DNA from: Giesbergeria anulus
GTDB taxonomy: Bacteria; Pseudomonadota; Gammaproteobacteria; Burkholderiales; Burkholderiaceae_C
Assembly (NCBI RefSeq): GCF_900111115.1
Contig: NZ_FOGD01000002.1
Span: 186,001 to 250,000, forward strand
DNA: 64,000 nucleotides
Reading direction: 5' to 3'
Shown here: positions 55,436 through 64,000 of the stretch, one piece after another
Position numbering within the stretch: the stretch's first letter is position 1
How the letters are laid out: each line of letters opens with the position of its first letter
Made by a program: the position numbers and the translations under genes
The notes under the pieces: generated by a model
Databases searched by the model: none
What the model was told of the DNA's origin: nothing
Seen by the model: only the letters and a program-made list of their open reading frames with translations

Positions 55436-55798
55436 ATGCACCTCAACCGTAGCAGAAGCCGTTTGCGCCAACGGGGCTTATCTTTTATTGGTGTCATCAT
55501 CATCAACTTGTTGGCAGTGGCTGTCTTTGCCATTGGTGGTCAGTCGATTCCGATTTTTGTTGAGTCGCACGCAATCCAAAAAGCCTTAGACAAGTCCAAG
55601 GAGGGCGCTAGCGTGCCCGAAGTGCGTTCCATCTTTGATAAGGCCACGCAGATTGATGACATCAAATCGGTCAAAGCGGCTGATTTAGATGTGTCCAAAA
55701 ATGACGAAAAGGTAGTGGTGCGGGCCAAATATTCCCGTGAAGTGGCCTTAGCTGGCCCGGCTTATTTGGTATACCGATTTGACCTCAAAAGTAAGTAA
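55436..55798 (+). CDS. DUF4845 family membrane protein
   Basis: 120 residues. A short basic N-terminus with one membrane helix ([17 protein letters not shown]), then a conserved domain ([40 protein letters not shown]). DUF4845 proteins sit between lepB and rnc in many beta- and gammaproteobacteria; function unknown. AAGGAG lies before ATG 55436. The end overlaps the proposed rnc start by 20 bp. Confidence 0.8.
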   Translation: MHLNRSRSRLRQRGLSFIGVIIINLLAVAVFAIGGQSIPIFVESHAIQKALDKSKEGASVPEVRSIFDKATQIDDIKSVKAADLDVSKNDEKVVVRAKYSREVALAGPAYLVYRFDLKSK

Positions 55799-56489
55799 CA
55801 TCCCTGCCGCGCCCCTACTACAAGCACTGCAAGCGCGGCTACAACATCACTTTGCCAACCCAGCGCTGTTGCAACGCGCCATCACGCACCGCAGTTTCAG
55901 TGCCGACCACAACGAGCGCCTAGAATTTTTGGGCGATTCGGTGCTCAACTTGGCTGTCTCCAGCCTGCTGTACCAGCGCCTGAGCAACCAGCCTGAAGGC
56001 GATTTGTCGCGGGTGCGGGCCAATTTGGTGCGCGAGGGCACCTTGCACCAGTTGGCACTGCAATTGCAACTGCCCAACGTGCTGCGCTTGGGTGAGGGTG
56101 AATCGCGCTCTGGCGGGCAGCAACGGGCTTCTATTTTGGCCGACGCCTTAGAGGCACTGATTGGTGCTGTCTATCTGGATGCAGGCTACACCGTAGCTGA
56201 GGCGCTAGTGCATCGCTTGTTTGCCAACGTTGAGATCAACCCGCAGATGCAGGCCGCCGCCAAAGATGCCAAAACGGCGCTGCAAGAATGGCTACAAGGG
56301 CACAAAATGAAACTGCCCCAATACACCGTGGTGGCTACCGCTGGGGCAGCCCACCGGCAGACCTTTGAGGTCGAATGCCACATTGCCGAACTCGAACTCA
56401 CCGAGCGGGGCAGCGGTGCCTCGCGCCGTGCCGCAGAGCAAGCTGCCGCAGCCTCCCTGCTGACCCTCTTGAAAGCCAAAAAAATATGA
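55779..56489 (+). CDS. rnc: Ribonuclease III
   Basis: 236 residues. Catalytic domain signature [18 protein letters not shown] and the second acidic motif [17 protein letters not shown], then a double-stranded RNA-binding domain ([32 protein letters not shown]). It cuts double-stranded RNA, including rRNA precursors. The start is uncertain: TTG 55779 overlaps the upstream gene, with no better ATG nearby. Overlaps era by 4 bp (ATGA). Confidence 0.95.
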   Translation: MTSKVSNIPAAPLLQALQARLQHHFANPALLQRAITHRSFSADHNERLEFLGDSVLNLAVSSLLYQRLSNQPEGDLSRVRANLVREGTLHQLALQLQLPNVLRLGEGESRSGGQQRASILADALEALIGAVYLDAGYTVAEALVHRLFANVEINPQMQAAAKDAKTALQEWLQGHKMKLPQYTVVATAGAAHRQTFEVECHIAELELTERGSGASRRAAEQAAAASLLTLLKAKKI

Positions 56490-57493
56490 ACGCAGAACCC
56501 GCCGCCAACGATTCCACCCCCGCAACCGCACCAGCACAGCCCGATTTGGACGCCATGCTGGCTGCCGCCCAAGCGCCGGGGGCCACCCCCGCCGTAGAGG
56601 GGCAGCGCTGCGGCGTGATTGCCATTGTTGGCAAGCCCAACGTGGGAAAATCTACGCTGCTCAATGCACTGGTCGGGCAAAAGATCAGCATTACCTCGCG
56701 CAAGGCGCAAACCACGCGCCACCGCATCACGGGCATTCGCACGCAGGGGGCGACGCAGTTTATTTTTGTCGATACCCCCGGCTTTCAGACCCGCCATGCC
56801 ACCGCGCTGAACAAATCGCTGAACAAAACGGTGATGGGTGCCATTGGTGACGTCGATTTGATCTTGTTTGTGGTGGAAGCGGGCAGCTTTACCTTGGCCG
56901 ATGCCAAGGTGCTCAGTTTGTTTAAACCCGGCATCCCAACGCTGCTGATTGCCAACAAATTAGACAACGTACACCGCCGCGCCGAGATTGCCCCTTGGCT
57001 GCGCGATATGCAAGAGCGCCACCCGTTTGCCGAGTTTGTGCCCATGTCGGCCAAGAACAAGGGCGACATTGGCCGCCTGTACGGCATCTGCGAAAAATAC
57101 CTGCCCGAAGCGCCTTGGTGGTATGCCGCCGACGAACTGACCGACCGCAGCGAAAAGTTTCTCGCCTCCGAGACGGTGCGCGAAAAATTGTTCCGCTTTA
57201 CCGGCGACGAGCTGCCCTACACCTCCACCGTCATCATCGACAAGTTTGAGGAAGAAAAGAGCAAAGTCCACAAGCGCATGATCCGCATTGCCGCCACCAT
57301 CGTGGTGGAGCGCGATAGCCACAAGGCGATGATTATTGGCGACAAGGGCGAGCGCCTGAAACGCATTGGCACCGAAACGCGCCAAGAGCTAGAAAAACTC
57401 ATGGACGCCAAAGTGTTTTTGGAGTTGTGGGTCAAGGTGCGCTCTGGCTGGGCCGACGACGAGGCCCGTGTGCGCTCCTTCGGTTACGAATAA
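56486..57493 (+). CDS. era: GTPase Era
   Basis: 335 residues from ATG 56486. GTPase motifs [22 protein letters not shown] (switch region), [14 protein letters not shown] and [11 protein letters not shown], then the KH-domain region ([22 protein letters not shown]). It binds 16S rRNA and helps assemble the small ribosomal subunit. The N-terminal ~40 residues are an acidic/Pro-rich extension. Coupled to rnc. Confidence 0.96.
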   Translation: MNAEPAANDSTPATAPAQPDLDAMLAAAQAPGATPAVEGQRCGVIAIVGKPNVGKSTLLNALVGQKISITSRKAQTTRHRITGIRTQGATQFIFVDTPGFQTRHATALNKSLNKTVMGAIGDVDLILFVVEAGSFTLADAKVLSLFKPGIPTLLIANKLDNVHRRAEIAPWLRDMQERHPFAEFVPMSAKNKGDIGRLYGICEKYLPEAPWWYAADELTDRSEKFLASETVREKLFRFTGDELPYTSTVIIDKFEEEKSKVHKRMIRIAATIVVERDSHKAMIIGDKGERLKRIGTETRQELEKLMDAKVFLELWVKVRSGWADDEARVRSFGYE

Positions 57494-57501
57494 GCCTTAT
57501 T

Positions 57502-58278
57502 GTGGCCACTGCGCGCCGCTTTAGCCATGAACCAGCCTTTGTGCTGCACCGCTACGACTGGAGCGAGTCCAGCTTGATTCTGGAAGTATTCACCCGCCAC
57601 CACGGCCGCACGGCGCTGGTGGCTAGGGGCGCAAAAAAGCCCAGTTCTAACTTTCGCCCGGTGCTGCTGCCCTTGCAGCCTCTGAGCCTGCACTGGACAG
57701 AAAGCGCCAGCCCCGCCACGGATGGCAGCGGTATCCACCCGCTCAAAGGGGCGGAATGGGTGGGCGGACATATCTTGCCCATGGGCGACGCCCTGCTTTC
57801 GGGCACTTACCTTAATGAGCTGCTGCTGCGCCTGTTGGCCCGCCACGACCCCCACCCGGCCTTGTTTGATGCCTATGCCGCCGTGGTGCGTGTGCTGGCC
57901 AGCGAGCATGGCGAGGCGCTAGAACCCGTGCTGCGCGCCTTTGAATTGTTGCTGCTGCGCGAACTGGGGCTGCTACCGGCACTCAATGCCCACACCCTGA
58001 CCTTGGCCCCCGTGCAAGAACAGGCCCGCTATGCCTTGCTGCCCGACAGCGGCCTGTGCCCCACCCCAGCACAAGAGCGCGCCAGCCTGAGCGGCGCGCA
58101 ATGGCTGCAACTTAATCAGGCTTTGGAGGGCACGGGCGTGCGCCTGTCGGCCCTGCTACAAGCCTGCGCCCCGGTGGCGGCAGAACTCAAACCGCAGTTG
58201 CGCACCTTGCTGCAATACCATTGCGGCGCACCGCTGCTGCGCACCCGCCAGCTCATGATGGATATGCAAACTCTATGA
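57502..58278 (+). CDS. recO: DNA repair protein RecO
   Basis: 258 residues from GTG 57502 (start by fit to family length; no ATG near the N-terminus). N-terminal OB fold ([40 protein letters not shown]) and C-terminal helical domain ([15 protein letters not shown]). The four-Cys zinc motif of some RecO proteins is not present. RecO loads RecA with RecR. Overlaps pdxJ by 4 bp. Confidence 0.92.
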   Translation: MATARRFSHEPAFVLHRYDWSESSLILEVFTRHHGRTALVARGAKKPSSNFRPVLLPLQPLSLHWTESASPATDGSGIHPLKGAEWVGGHILPMGDALLSGTYLNELLLRLLARHDPHPALFDAYAAVVRVLASEHGEALEPVLRAFELLLLRELGLLPALNAHTLTLAPVQEQARYALLPDSGLCPTPAQERASLSGAQWLQLNQALEGTGVRLSALLQACAPVAAELKPQLRTLLQYHCGAPLLRTRQLMMDMQTL

Positions 58279-59051
58279 ATTCTTCTACTCCCGCCCACCG
58301 CACCGCCCTGTCGGTCAATGTGAACAAAGTGGCCTTGGTGCGCAATACGCGCCATTTGGGTATTCCCAGCGTCAGCCGCGCCGCGTTGCTGTGCCTGCAA
58401 GCCGGGGCGCAGGGTATTACCGTACACCCGCGCCCAGACGAGCGCCATATTCGCGCCCAAGACGTGATGGAACTGGCTACCCTGCTGCAAAACTGGCCGG
58501 ATCGGGAATACAACATTGAGGGCAACCCCTTTCATAACCTGATGGACTTTATCCGCAGCGTGCGCCCGCATCAGGCTACCTTTGTGCCCGATGGCGAAGG
58601 CCAGTTCACCAGCGACCACGGCTGGAATCTGGCGCAAGATGCCGAACGCCTGCGCCCCCTGATCGCAGAATGCCGCGCGCTGGGCGTGCGCGTGAGCCTG
58701 TTCATGGACCCCATCCCAGAGCAAATGGCCGCCGCCAAGGCCGTGGGTGCCGACCGGGTGGAGCTATATACCGAACCCTATGCCGCCGCTTGGGGCACAC
58801 CGCAACAGGCCCAAGAATTGGAACGCTACCGCGCTGCTGCCCAAGCCGCGTTGGATGCAGGCTTGGGCGTGAACGCTGGCCACGACCTCAACCGCGACAA
58901 CCTCGCTGCTTTTGTGCACACCGTGCCCGGCTTGCTGGAGGTGTCGATTGGGCACGCCCTGATCGCTGATGCGCTAGAGCTGGGCTATGGGGCTACCGTG
59001 CGTGCCTACTTGGACTGCATCCAGCAAGGGACAGCAGCCAACCCAGCATGA
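58275..59051 (+). CDS. pdxJ: Pyridoxine 5'-phosphate synthase
   Basis: 258 residues. TIM barrel: [41 protein letters not shown] (catalytic Glu/His region) and [14 protein letters not shown]. It forms pyridoxine 5'-phosphate (vitamin B6). ATG 58275 overlaps the recO stop by 4 bp; the upstream frame is not supported. Stop overlaps acpS start (ATGA). Confidence 0.97.
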   Translation: MNSSTPAHRTALSVNVNKVALVRNTRHLGIPSVSRAALLCLQAGAQGITVHPRPDERHIRAQDVMELATLLQNWPDREYNIEGNPFHNLMDFIRSVRPHQATFVPDGEGQFTSDHGWNLAQDAERLRPLIAECRALGVRVSLFMDPIPEQMAAAKAVGADRVELYTEPYAAAWGTPQQAQELERYRAAAQAALDAGLGVNAGHDLNRDNLAAFVHTVPGLLEVSIGHALIADALELGYGATVRAYLDCIQQGTAANPA

Positions 59052-59473
59052 TCTACGGCATTGGCACCGATATTTGCGACATCCGCCGCATTCAGGCCAG
59101 CCTAGAGCAGCATGGCGAACGCTTTGCCGCCAAAATTTTGACCCCCACTGAACTGGCAGCATGGCAAGAGCGCCGCAGTCGCTCGCCTGAACGTGGCGTG
59201 CGTTTTGTCGCTACCCGTTTTTGTGCCAAAGAAGCCTTGAGCAAGGCGATTGGCTTGGGTATGGTGCTGCCCATGTCTTGGCAGGCTTGCCAAATCACCA
59301 CGCTCGATAGCGGCCAACCAGCACTACTCACGCATGGCGCTTTGCACGACTGGTTGCAAGAGCGTCAGCTCAGTATCCACCTCAGCATCAGCGATGAGCA
59401 AGACTATGCTGTGGGCTTTTGCGTGGTAGAAAAACTCCCTTTGTCTCCTCTTCATCCTCCTTCTTGCGCATGA
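59048..59473 (+). CDS. acpS: Holo-ACP synthase
   Basis: 141 residues. [13 protein letters not shown] (metal-binding Asp) and [14 protein letters not shown] (catalytic Glu) are standard. It transfers the phosphopantetheine arm to the Ser of AcpP. Overlaps pdxJ and nagZ by 4 bp each; the pdxJ-acpS-nagZ order is usual in Burkholderiales. Confidence 0.96.
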   Translation: MIYGIGTDICDIRRIQASLEQHGERFAAKILTPTELAAWQERRSRSPERGVRFVATRFCAKEALSKAIGLGMVLPMSWQACQITTLDSGQPALLTHGALHDWLQERQLSIHLSISDEQDYAVGFCVVEKLPLSPLHPPSCA

Positions 59474-60609
59474 CCAACACCCATTCCCCCCTGATTTTGG
59501 ACGTGGCTGGCACCGAACTGACCGACATCGACCGCCGCCGTCTGGCCCATCCGCTCACTGGTGGGGTAATTTTGTTTGCCCGCAACTGGCACAACCGTGC
59601 GCAACTGGTGCAACTCACCGCTGCCATCAAGGCCGTGCGTGGCGATTTGCTGATCTGCGTCGATCACGAAGGTGGGCGCGTGCAGCGCTTTCGCAGTGAT
59701 GGCTTTACGCACCTGCCGCCCATGCAGGCGCTGGGTACTTTGTGGCAACGCGATAGCGCCAAGGGCAAAAACAAAAAAGGCCACAAAGCCAGCAAAAAGG
59801 GACAAAAGCGCAGCAGCTTTCTGAGTGGCAGCGCCCTCAAGGCTACCAATGCCGCTACGGCAGCGGGCTATGTGCTGGCCAGCGAACTGCGCGCCTGTGG
59901 CGTGGATTTCAGCTTTACCCCAGTGTTGGATTTAGATTGGGGCAGCAGCGGCGTGATTGGCGACCGCGCCTTTGGCCGCGACCCGCGCACCGTAACCCTG
60001 CTAGCCAAAAGCCTGATGCATGGCTTGCTGCAAGGCGGCATGGCTAACTGCGGCAAGCATTTTCCGGGGCATGGCTATGTCAAGGCCGACTCGCACACCG
60101 AAGTGCCGGTGGACAAGCGCAGCCTGAAAAAAATCTTGGCCGATGATGCCGCGCCCTACCCTTGGCTGCGCAGTAGCCTGACCAGCATCATGCCTGCCCA
60201 TGTGATTTACCCGAAAGTGGATAGCCGCCCGGCAGGCTTTTCTAGCCGCTGGCTGCAAGATATTCTGCGCCAGCAAATGGGCTTTGATGGCGCTATCTTC
60301 AGCGACGATTTGAGCATGGAAGGCGCGCGCCGCTTGGACGGCCAAACTGTGAGCTACACCGATGCCGCCGTGGCTGCCTTGCAAGCCGGTTGCGATTTGG
60401 TGCTGCTGTGCAACCAAAGCCTGGGCGATGGTGCTGCCATTGACGAATTGCTCGATGGCCTGAGTGCCGCCCACGCCCAAGGTGACTGGCAACCCAGCGC
60501 TGACAGCGAAGCGCGCCGCATGGCCTTGCTGCCCCTGACGCCACCACTGCCGTGGGATGAACTGATGTTCCAGCCAGCGTACCAGCAAGCGCTGGAGTTG
60601 TTGCCTTAA
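59470..60609 (+). CDS. nagZ: Beta-N-acetylhexosaminidase NagZ with Lys-rich insertion
   Basis: 379 residues. Glycoside hydrolase family 3: [12 protein letters not shown] (substrate), KHFPGHG (catalytic His region) and the nucleophile Asp in [10 protein letters not shown]. It removes N-acetylglucosamine from peptidoglycan turnover products. Compared with the usual ~340 residues, residues ~95-117 are an extra lysine-rich stretch ([20 protein letters not shown]), likely a surface loop. ATG 59470 overlaps the acpS stop. Confidence 0.95.
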   Translation: MTNTHSPLILDVAGTELTDIDRRRLAHPLTGGVILFARNWHNRAQLVQLTAAIKAVRGDLLICVDHEGGRVQRFRSDGFTHLPPMQALGTLWQRDSAKGKNKKGHKASKKGQKRSSFLSGSALKATNAATAAGYVLASELRACGVDFSFTPVLDLDWGSSGVIGDRAFGRDPRTVTLLAKSLMHGLLQGGMANCGKHFPGHGYVKADSHTEVPVDKRSLKKILADDAAPYPWLRSSLTSIMPAHVIYPKVDSRPAGFSSRWLQDILRQQMGFDGAIFSDDLSMEGARRLDGQTVSYTDAAVAALQAGCDLVLLCNQSLGDGAAIDELLDGLSAAHAQGDWQPSADSEARRMALLPLTPPLPWDELMFQPAYQQALELLP

Positions 60610-60623
60610 CGGATACCACCTCT

Positions 60624-61262
60624 ATGTACTGCCCAGCCCACTTTCAACAAAATCAGCCTGAGTTGCTTTTAGGGCTGATAGAGGCGTTTCCGTTTGCCAC
60701 GGTGGTAGCCAATGGGCCATCGGGCTTGGTAGCAGACCATCTTCCGGTGTTCCATCGCCCGGTGCCCAATGGATGGGGCCAACTGATGGGTCATGTGGCG
60801 AAGAATAATCCGCTATGGCGCTGCGCCCCAGAACAAGAACTGCTCTTGATTTTTCAAGGCCCATCCACTTATATCTCACCCCAGTGGTACGCCAGCAAAC
60901 CCATAGATGGCAAAGTGGTTCCCACTTGGAACTATGCAGTGGTGCATGTCTATGCCACGCTCAAGGCGCTGCATGCGCCTGACGAGATTCTAGAAATCGT
61001 CACGCAACTCACCCAGCAGCACGAAGCAGCGCAGGCGCAGCCGTGGCAGGTGTCTGATGCGCCTGCTGATTTCACTCAGAAGCTGCTGGCGGGCATCGTT
61101 GGCGTAGAGTTCTCGATCCAACGGATACAAGGCAAATGGAAAGCAAGTCAAAACCAATCGGCATCCAACCAAGGCAGTGTGGTGGAGGGGCTGTTACAGC
61201 AAGGCACGGCACCCGCGTTGCAGATGGCCGAGTTGGTCAAGAAGTCTTTGGGCGCTCGGTGA
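60624..61262 (+). CDS. PaiB-like FMN-binding protein
   Basis: 212 residues. MYCPAHFQQNQPELLLGLIE, VADHLPVF, GHVAKNNPLWR and SWYASKP-like FQGPSTYISPQWYASKP with VPTWNYAVVHVYA are PaiB/negative transcriptional regulator family segments; the fold is a flavin-binding split barrel. Function unclear (possibly FMN-dependent or heme-binding); the regulatory role known from Bacillus is not certain here. Stop overlaps the next start. Confidence 0.85.
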   Translation: MYCPAHFQQNQPELLLGLIEAFPFATVVANGPSGLVADHLPVFHRPVPNGWGQLMGHVAKNNPLWRCAPEQELLLIFQGPSTYISPQWYASKPIDGKVVPTWNYAVVHVYATLKALHAPDEILEIVTQLTQQHEAAQAQPWQVSDAPADFTQKLLAGIVGVEFSIQRIQGKWKASQNQSASNQGSVVEGLLQQGTAPALQMAELVKKSLGAR

Positions 61263-61468
61263 TGCGTGCGTACGTTCTGGCTCTGGTGGCCGTAGCCAGC
61301 TTGGGGGGCTGCGCCTCTGAGCAATGGTATGGCGCGGGCCAGCTTTGGCAGCGCCAAGAGTGCAACAAGATGCTCGATGCCCAGCAGCGCAGCCGTTGCG
61401 TGGCCAGCACCAGCAGCTCGTATGAGCAATACCAGCGCCAGCGCCAAGCCACCGAAGGCGCACAGTAG
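61262..61468 (+). CDS. Small lipoprotein, unknown function
   Basis: 68 residues. Signal peptide MRAYVLALVAVASLGGCAS carries a lipobox (LGGC, Cys at 17), so it should be a lipid-anchored envelope protein. The mature part is hydrophilic with Gln/Arg/Ser and two further Cys residues (ECNKML; RCVAST). Starts at the PaiB-like stop (overlap of 1 bp). Not recognised beyond that. Confidence 0.65.
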   Translation: MRAYVLALVAVASLGGCASEQWYGAGQLWQRQECNKMLDAQQRSRCVASTSSSYEQYQRQRQATEGAQ

Positions 61469-61477
61469 CACCTAGCC

Positions 61478-63847
61478 TTATGCAACGATGGTGAGCTTGG
61501 CTACCGCCAGCGCCAGCCATTTGCTGCCGTGGCGGCCAAAGTGAACGTGGGCGCGGGCATCGTCTCCCGTGCCTTCAATCGCTAAGACTTTGCCCTCGCC
61601 AAACTTGGTATGAAACACCGCTGTACCGGCACGCAACCCATGCGACGGTGTGGCTTTTTGCACTGGCACCGGCGGGCTGGCAAAGGTCTCGGTTTTGCTG
61701 CCTGTACTGCCCTTGCTGTAGCCGCTGTAACCGCCATAGCTGTTGCCTTGGCTGGCACGGGGCGCAAAACTGCCAAAACTGTTGCGCTGGGGTGTCAGCC
61801 ATTTCAGGGCGCTGTCGGGCAATTCCTGAAAGAAGCGGCTTTTCTCGTTGTAGCGTGTCTGGCCGTGCAGCATCCGGGTTTGCGCGTGGCTGAGGTACAG
61901 GCGCTGGCGCGCACGGGTGATGGCGACATACATCAAGCGGCGCTCTTCTTCGAGGCCATCGCGTTCCCCTGCTGATTGGTCGTGCGGAAACAGCCCTTCT
62001 TCCAACCCACTGATAAAAACGCAGTCAAACTCCAGCCCCTTGCTGGCATGAACGGTCATCAGTTGCACAGCCTCTTGACCCGCTTGGGCTTGGTTGTCGC
62101 CCGCTTCCAGCGCTGCATGGGTTAAAAAGGCAGCCAAAGGCGAGAGCGTCTCGCCGGTATCACCATCCACAAGGTCGGGCAGGGTGGTGGTAGGGACGCC
62201 ATGCTCGTCCACCGGTAGCGCCACCGCATCGCGGCCAAAGCCTTCTAAAGTGACAAAGCTTTCGCCCGCATTGACCAGTTCTTCTAAATTTTCGACACGG
62301 TCGGCACCGTCTTTGTCTGCGCGGTAATGCGCCACTAGGCCACTGGCTTGCAGCATCTGGTCGATGATGGTGCGCAGGTTTTGGCCTTGCGTTTGTTCGC
62401 GCAGCACCTGCACCAGCGCAACAAAATGATTCAGCTTGGCCCCGGCGCTGCCCGGCACCAACGATACGGCATCGTGCAGCGAGCAGCCACTGCTGCGGGC
62501 GCTGTCTTGCAAAATTTCGACACTGCGCGCACCAATGCCGCGTGGCGGAAAGTTAACCACGCGCATAAAGCTGGTGTCGTCGTGTGGGTTTTCTAGCAGG
62601 CGCAAATAGGCCAAGGCGTGTTTGATTTCGGCACGCTCAAAAAAGCGCAAGCCACCATAGACGCGGTACGGAATGCGGGCATTGAACAGCGCCGATTCAA
62701 TCACCCGGCTTTGGGCGTTGCTGCGGTACAGGATGGCGATTTCTTGGTGCCGGAGCTGGTCGGATTTAAGCAACTGGCGGATTTCATCGGCCATCCATTG
62801 CGCCTCGGCCAAGTCGCTGGCCGCTTCATACACGCGCACTGGCTCGCCGGGGCCTTGTTCGGTGCGCAGATTTTTGCCCAAGCGGCGGCTGTTGTGGCTG
62901 ATGAGCTGGTTGGCGGCGTCCAGAATGTTGCTGTAGCTGCGGTAGTTTTGCTCCAGCTTGATCTGCTGCTGCACATCAAACTCGCGCAAAAAGTCTTGCA
63001 TATTGCCCACGCGTGCGCCGCGAAAGGCGTAGATGCTCTGGTCATCGTCGCCCACGGCAATCACGCTGGCATGGGTTTGCAATTGCCCATCTGCCTCGTC
63101 GCCTGCCAGTTGTTTGAGCCACAGGTATTGCAGCCGATTGGTGTCTTGGAACTCATCGACCAAGATATGCGCAAAGCGCCGTTGGTAATGGGCGCGCAGG
63201 GGGTCGTTGTCGCGCAGCAGTTCGTAACTGCGCAGCATCAGTTCACCAAAATCGACCACGCCTTCGCGCTGGCATTGTTCTTCGTAAAGTTGGTACAGCT
63301 CTACCTTTTTTCGTGTGTCTGGGTCGATACCAGCCACATCGCGCGGGCGGCGGCCTTCTTCCTTGCAACCGGCAATAAAGTATTGCACCTGCTTGGGCGG
63401 AAAGCGCTCCTCATCCACACCAAATTGTTTGCACAGCCGCTTGATGGCTGAAAGCTGGTCTTGGGTACCCAAAATTTGGAAGGTTTGTGGCAAACCCGCT
63501 GCTTGGTGGTGGATGCGCAGCAGCCGGTTGCACAGGCCGTGGAAGGTGCCGATCCACATACCGCGCACGGCAATGGGCAGCATGGCCCCAAGGCGGGTGA
63601 GCATTTCTTTGGCCGCCTTGTTGGTAAAAGTGACAGCCAAAATGCTACCGGGGCTGGCCTGCCCGGTGTGCAGCAACCAAGCAATACGGGTAGTGAGTAC
63701 GCGGGTTTTGCCCGAACCGGCACCGGCCAGCACCAAGGCATGGCCGCTGGGCAGCGTGACAGCCGCTAATTGTTCGGGGTTGAGGTGGTGCAGCAGGGCT
63801 GCTGTGTCAGGGCTTGTAGGATCGAAAGGCAGGGAATGTGGGTGCAT
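61478..63847 (-). CDS. uvrD: ATP-dependent DNA helicase UvrD/Rep family
   Basis: 789 residues from ATG 63847. Superfamily 1A helicase: Walker A VLAGAGSGKTRVLTTR, DEFQDTN, GDDDQSIYAFRGA, YRSNAQSRVIE, TVHASKGLEFD and VAITRARQRLYL. The C-terminal part has a Ser/Gly-rich linker and a Tudor-like end (GTAVFHTKFGEGKVLAIEG), as in UvrD. It unwinds DNA in mismatch and excision repair. The frame extends 21 codons upstream without homology. Convergent with the lipoprotein gene. Confidence 0.95.
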   Translation of the reverse strand: MHPHSLPFDPTSPDTAALLHHLNPEQLAAVTLPSGHALVLAGAGSGKTRVLTTRIAWLLHTGQASPGSILAVTFTNKAAKEMLTRLGAMLPIAVRGMWIGTFHGLCNRLLRIHHQAAGLPQTFQILGTQDQLSAIKRLCKQFGVDEERFPPKQVQYFIAGCKEEGRRPRDVAGIDPDTRKKVELYQLYEEQCQREGVVDFGELMLRSYELLRDNDPLRAHYQRRFAHILVDEFQDTNRLQYLWLKQLAGDEADGQLQTHASVIAVGDDDQSIYAFRGARVGNMQDFLREFDVQQQIKLEQNYRSYSNILDAANQLISHNSRRLGKNLRTEQGPGEPVRVYEAASDLAEAQWMADEIRQLLKSDQLRHQEIAILYRSNAQSRVIESALFNARIPYRVYGGLRFFERAEIKHALAYLRLLENPHDDTSFMRVVNFPPRGIGARSVEILQDSARSSGCSLHDAVSLVPGSAGAKLNHFVALVQVLREQTQGQNLRTIIDQMLQASGLVAHYRADKDGADRVENLEELVNAGESFVTLEGFGRDAVALPVDEHGVPTTTLPDLVDGDTGETLSPLAAFLTHAALEAGDNQAQAGQEAVQLMTVHASKGLEFDCVFISGLEEGLFPHDQSAGERDGLEEERRLMYVAITRARQRLYLSHAQTRMLHGQTRYNEKSRFFQELPDSALKWLTPQRNSFGSFAPRASQGNSYGGYSGYSKGSTGSKTETFASPPVPVQKATPSHGLRAGTAVFHTKFGEGKVLAIEGTGDDARAHVHFGRHGSKWLALAVAKLTIVA

Positions 63848-63961
63848 TCCGTCATTGTAGAAATTCCAAGGATTGGAGACGAACGCATCCGTGCTGCACT
63901 GGGCTGGCAATGTAGGCCAAAAAGTGCAAAAACCCTGTACCGGTGGCTACAAAAAACCAAA
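63848..63961. other. Short upstream region of uvrD, no feature seen
   Basis: About 110 bp between the uvrD start and the terminator. No promoter of good match is evident and no RNA gene is seen. Confidence 0.4.
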
Positions 63962-63997
63962 AAAGGCTTGCTACTAAATTTATAGTAGCAAGCCTTT
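63962..63997 (-). terminator. Bidirectional terminator at right edge
   Basis: AGGCTTGCTACTA (63964-63976) and TAGTAGCAAGCCT (63983-63995) form a perfect 13-bp stem around a 6-nt loop, extending with AA/TT to 15 bp. Reading leftwards on the minus strand it is followed by TTTTTTGGTTTTTT, a good U-tract; on the plus strand only TTT follows. Most likely ends a gene coming from the right of the window. Confidence 0.85.
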
Positions 63998-64000
63998 GTA

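Noticed and set aside
63848-63961. tRNA or small RNA upstream of uvrD
   Set aside because: No cloverleaf pairing found by eye.

Overview
The window looks like a piece of a betaproteobacterial chromosome (order Burkholderiales, most like Comamonadaceae). The evidence is gene content and order rather than any rRNA: algZ/algR beside argH, fkpB-ispH beside radC, thrB-DUF2782-polA, maf-yceD-rpmF-plsX-fabH-fabD-fabG-acpP-fabF, and rpoE-rseA-degP-lepA-lepB-DUF4845-rnc-era-recO-pdxJ-acpS-nagZ are arrangements typical of that group. Most of the DNA is G+C-rich with dense, often ATGA-overlapping genes. I see no rRNA, tRNA, integrase, transposase or CRISPR array.

Layout. 1-1778: C-terminal half of an RND efflux pump. 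1.9-6.3 kb: TRAP-type binding protein, LytS/LytTR two-component pair (AlgZ/AlgR-like) divergent from argH. 6.3-10.5 kb: chemoreceptor, serS, CBS-domain protein. 10.5-12.65 kb: an AT-rich island holding a retron-like operon (structured RNA, 67-residue protein, reverse transcriptase, cold-shock-domain protein). 12.65-18.4 kb: ispH, fkpB, radC, CHASE2 adenylate cyclase with a FecR-like partner, Smr protein. 18.4-24.8 kb: M48 protease, norR and hmp (nitric oxide response), lemA, sppA-like protease, HAD phosphatase. 25-35 kb: heme-type chemoreceptor, yggT, lysS, small MscS channel, PhoX phosphatase with a Pho box, thrB and neighbours. 35-42 kb: polA, epimerase-like protein, exported dienelactone hydrolase, ZIP transporter, RsmI-like methyltransferase. 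42-49 kb: the fatty acid synthesis cluster. 49-61 kb: the sigma-E stress operon, then the lepA-to-nagZ housekeeping run. 61-64 kb: PaiB-like protein, small lipoprotein, uvrD.

The most unusual item is the retron-like island between the CBS-domain gene and ispH. The reverse transcriptase carries the two retron hallmarks (NAxxH and VTG), but its active-site box reads LIDD instead of YxDD. Upstream lies a stem-loop-rich RNA whose candidate a1/a2 pairing ends exactly over the start region of the small upstream gene. No standard large effector is present, so the 67-residue protein and the cold-shock protein are the only candidate partners.

Other points worth checking: three NorR-type sites plus a GG-N10-GC sigma-54 promoter between norR and hmp; a c-type heme motif in a chemoreceptor; a Pho box before phoX; a single-base frameshift in the small gene between fabF and rpoE; a six-copy CAGCAAG repeat; and a lysine-rich insert in NagZ. 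Functional calls rest on motifs read by eye; no database search was possible.
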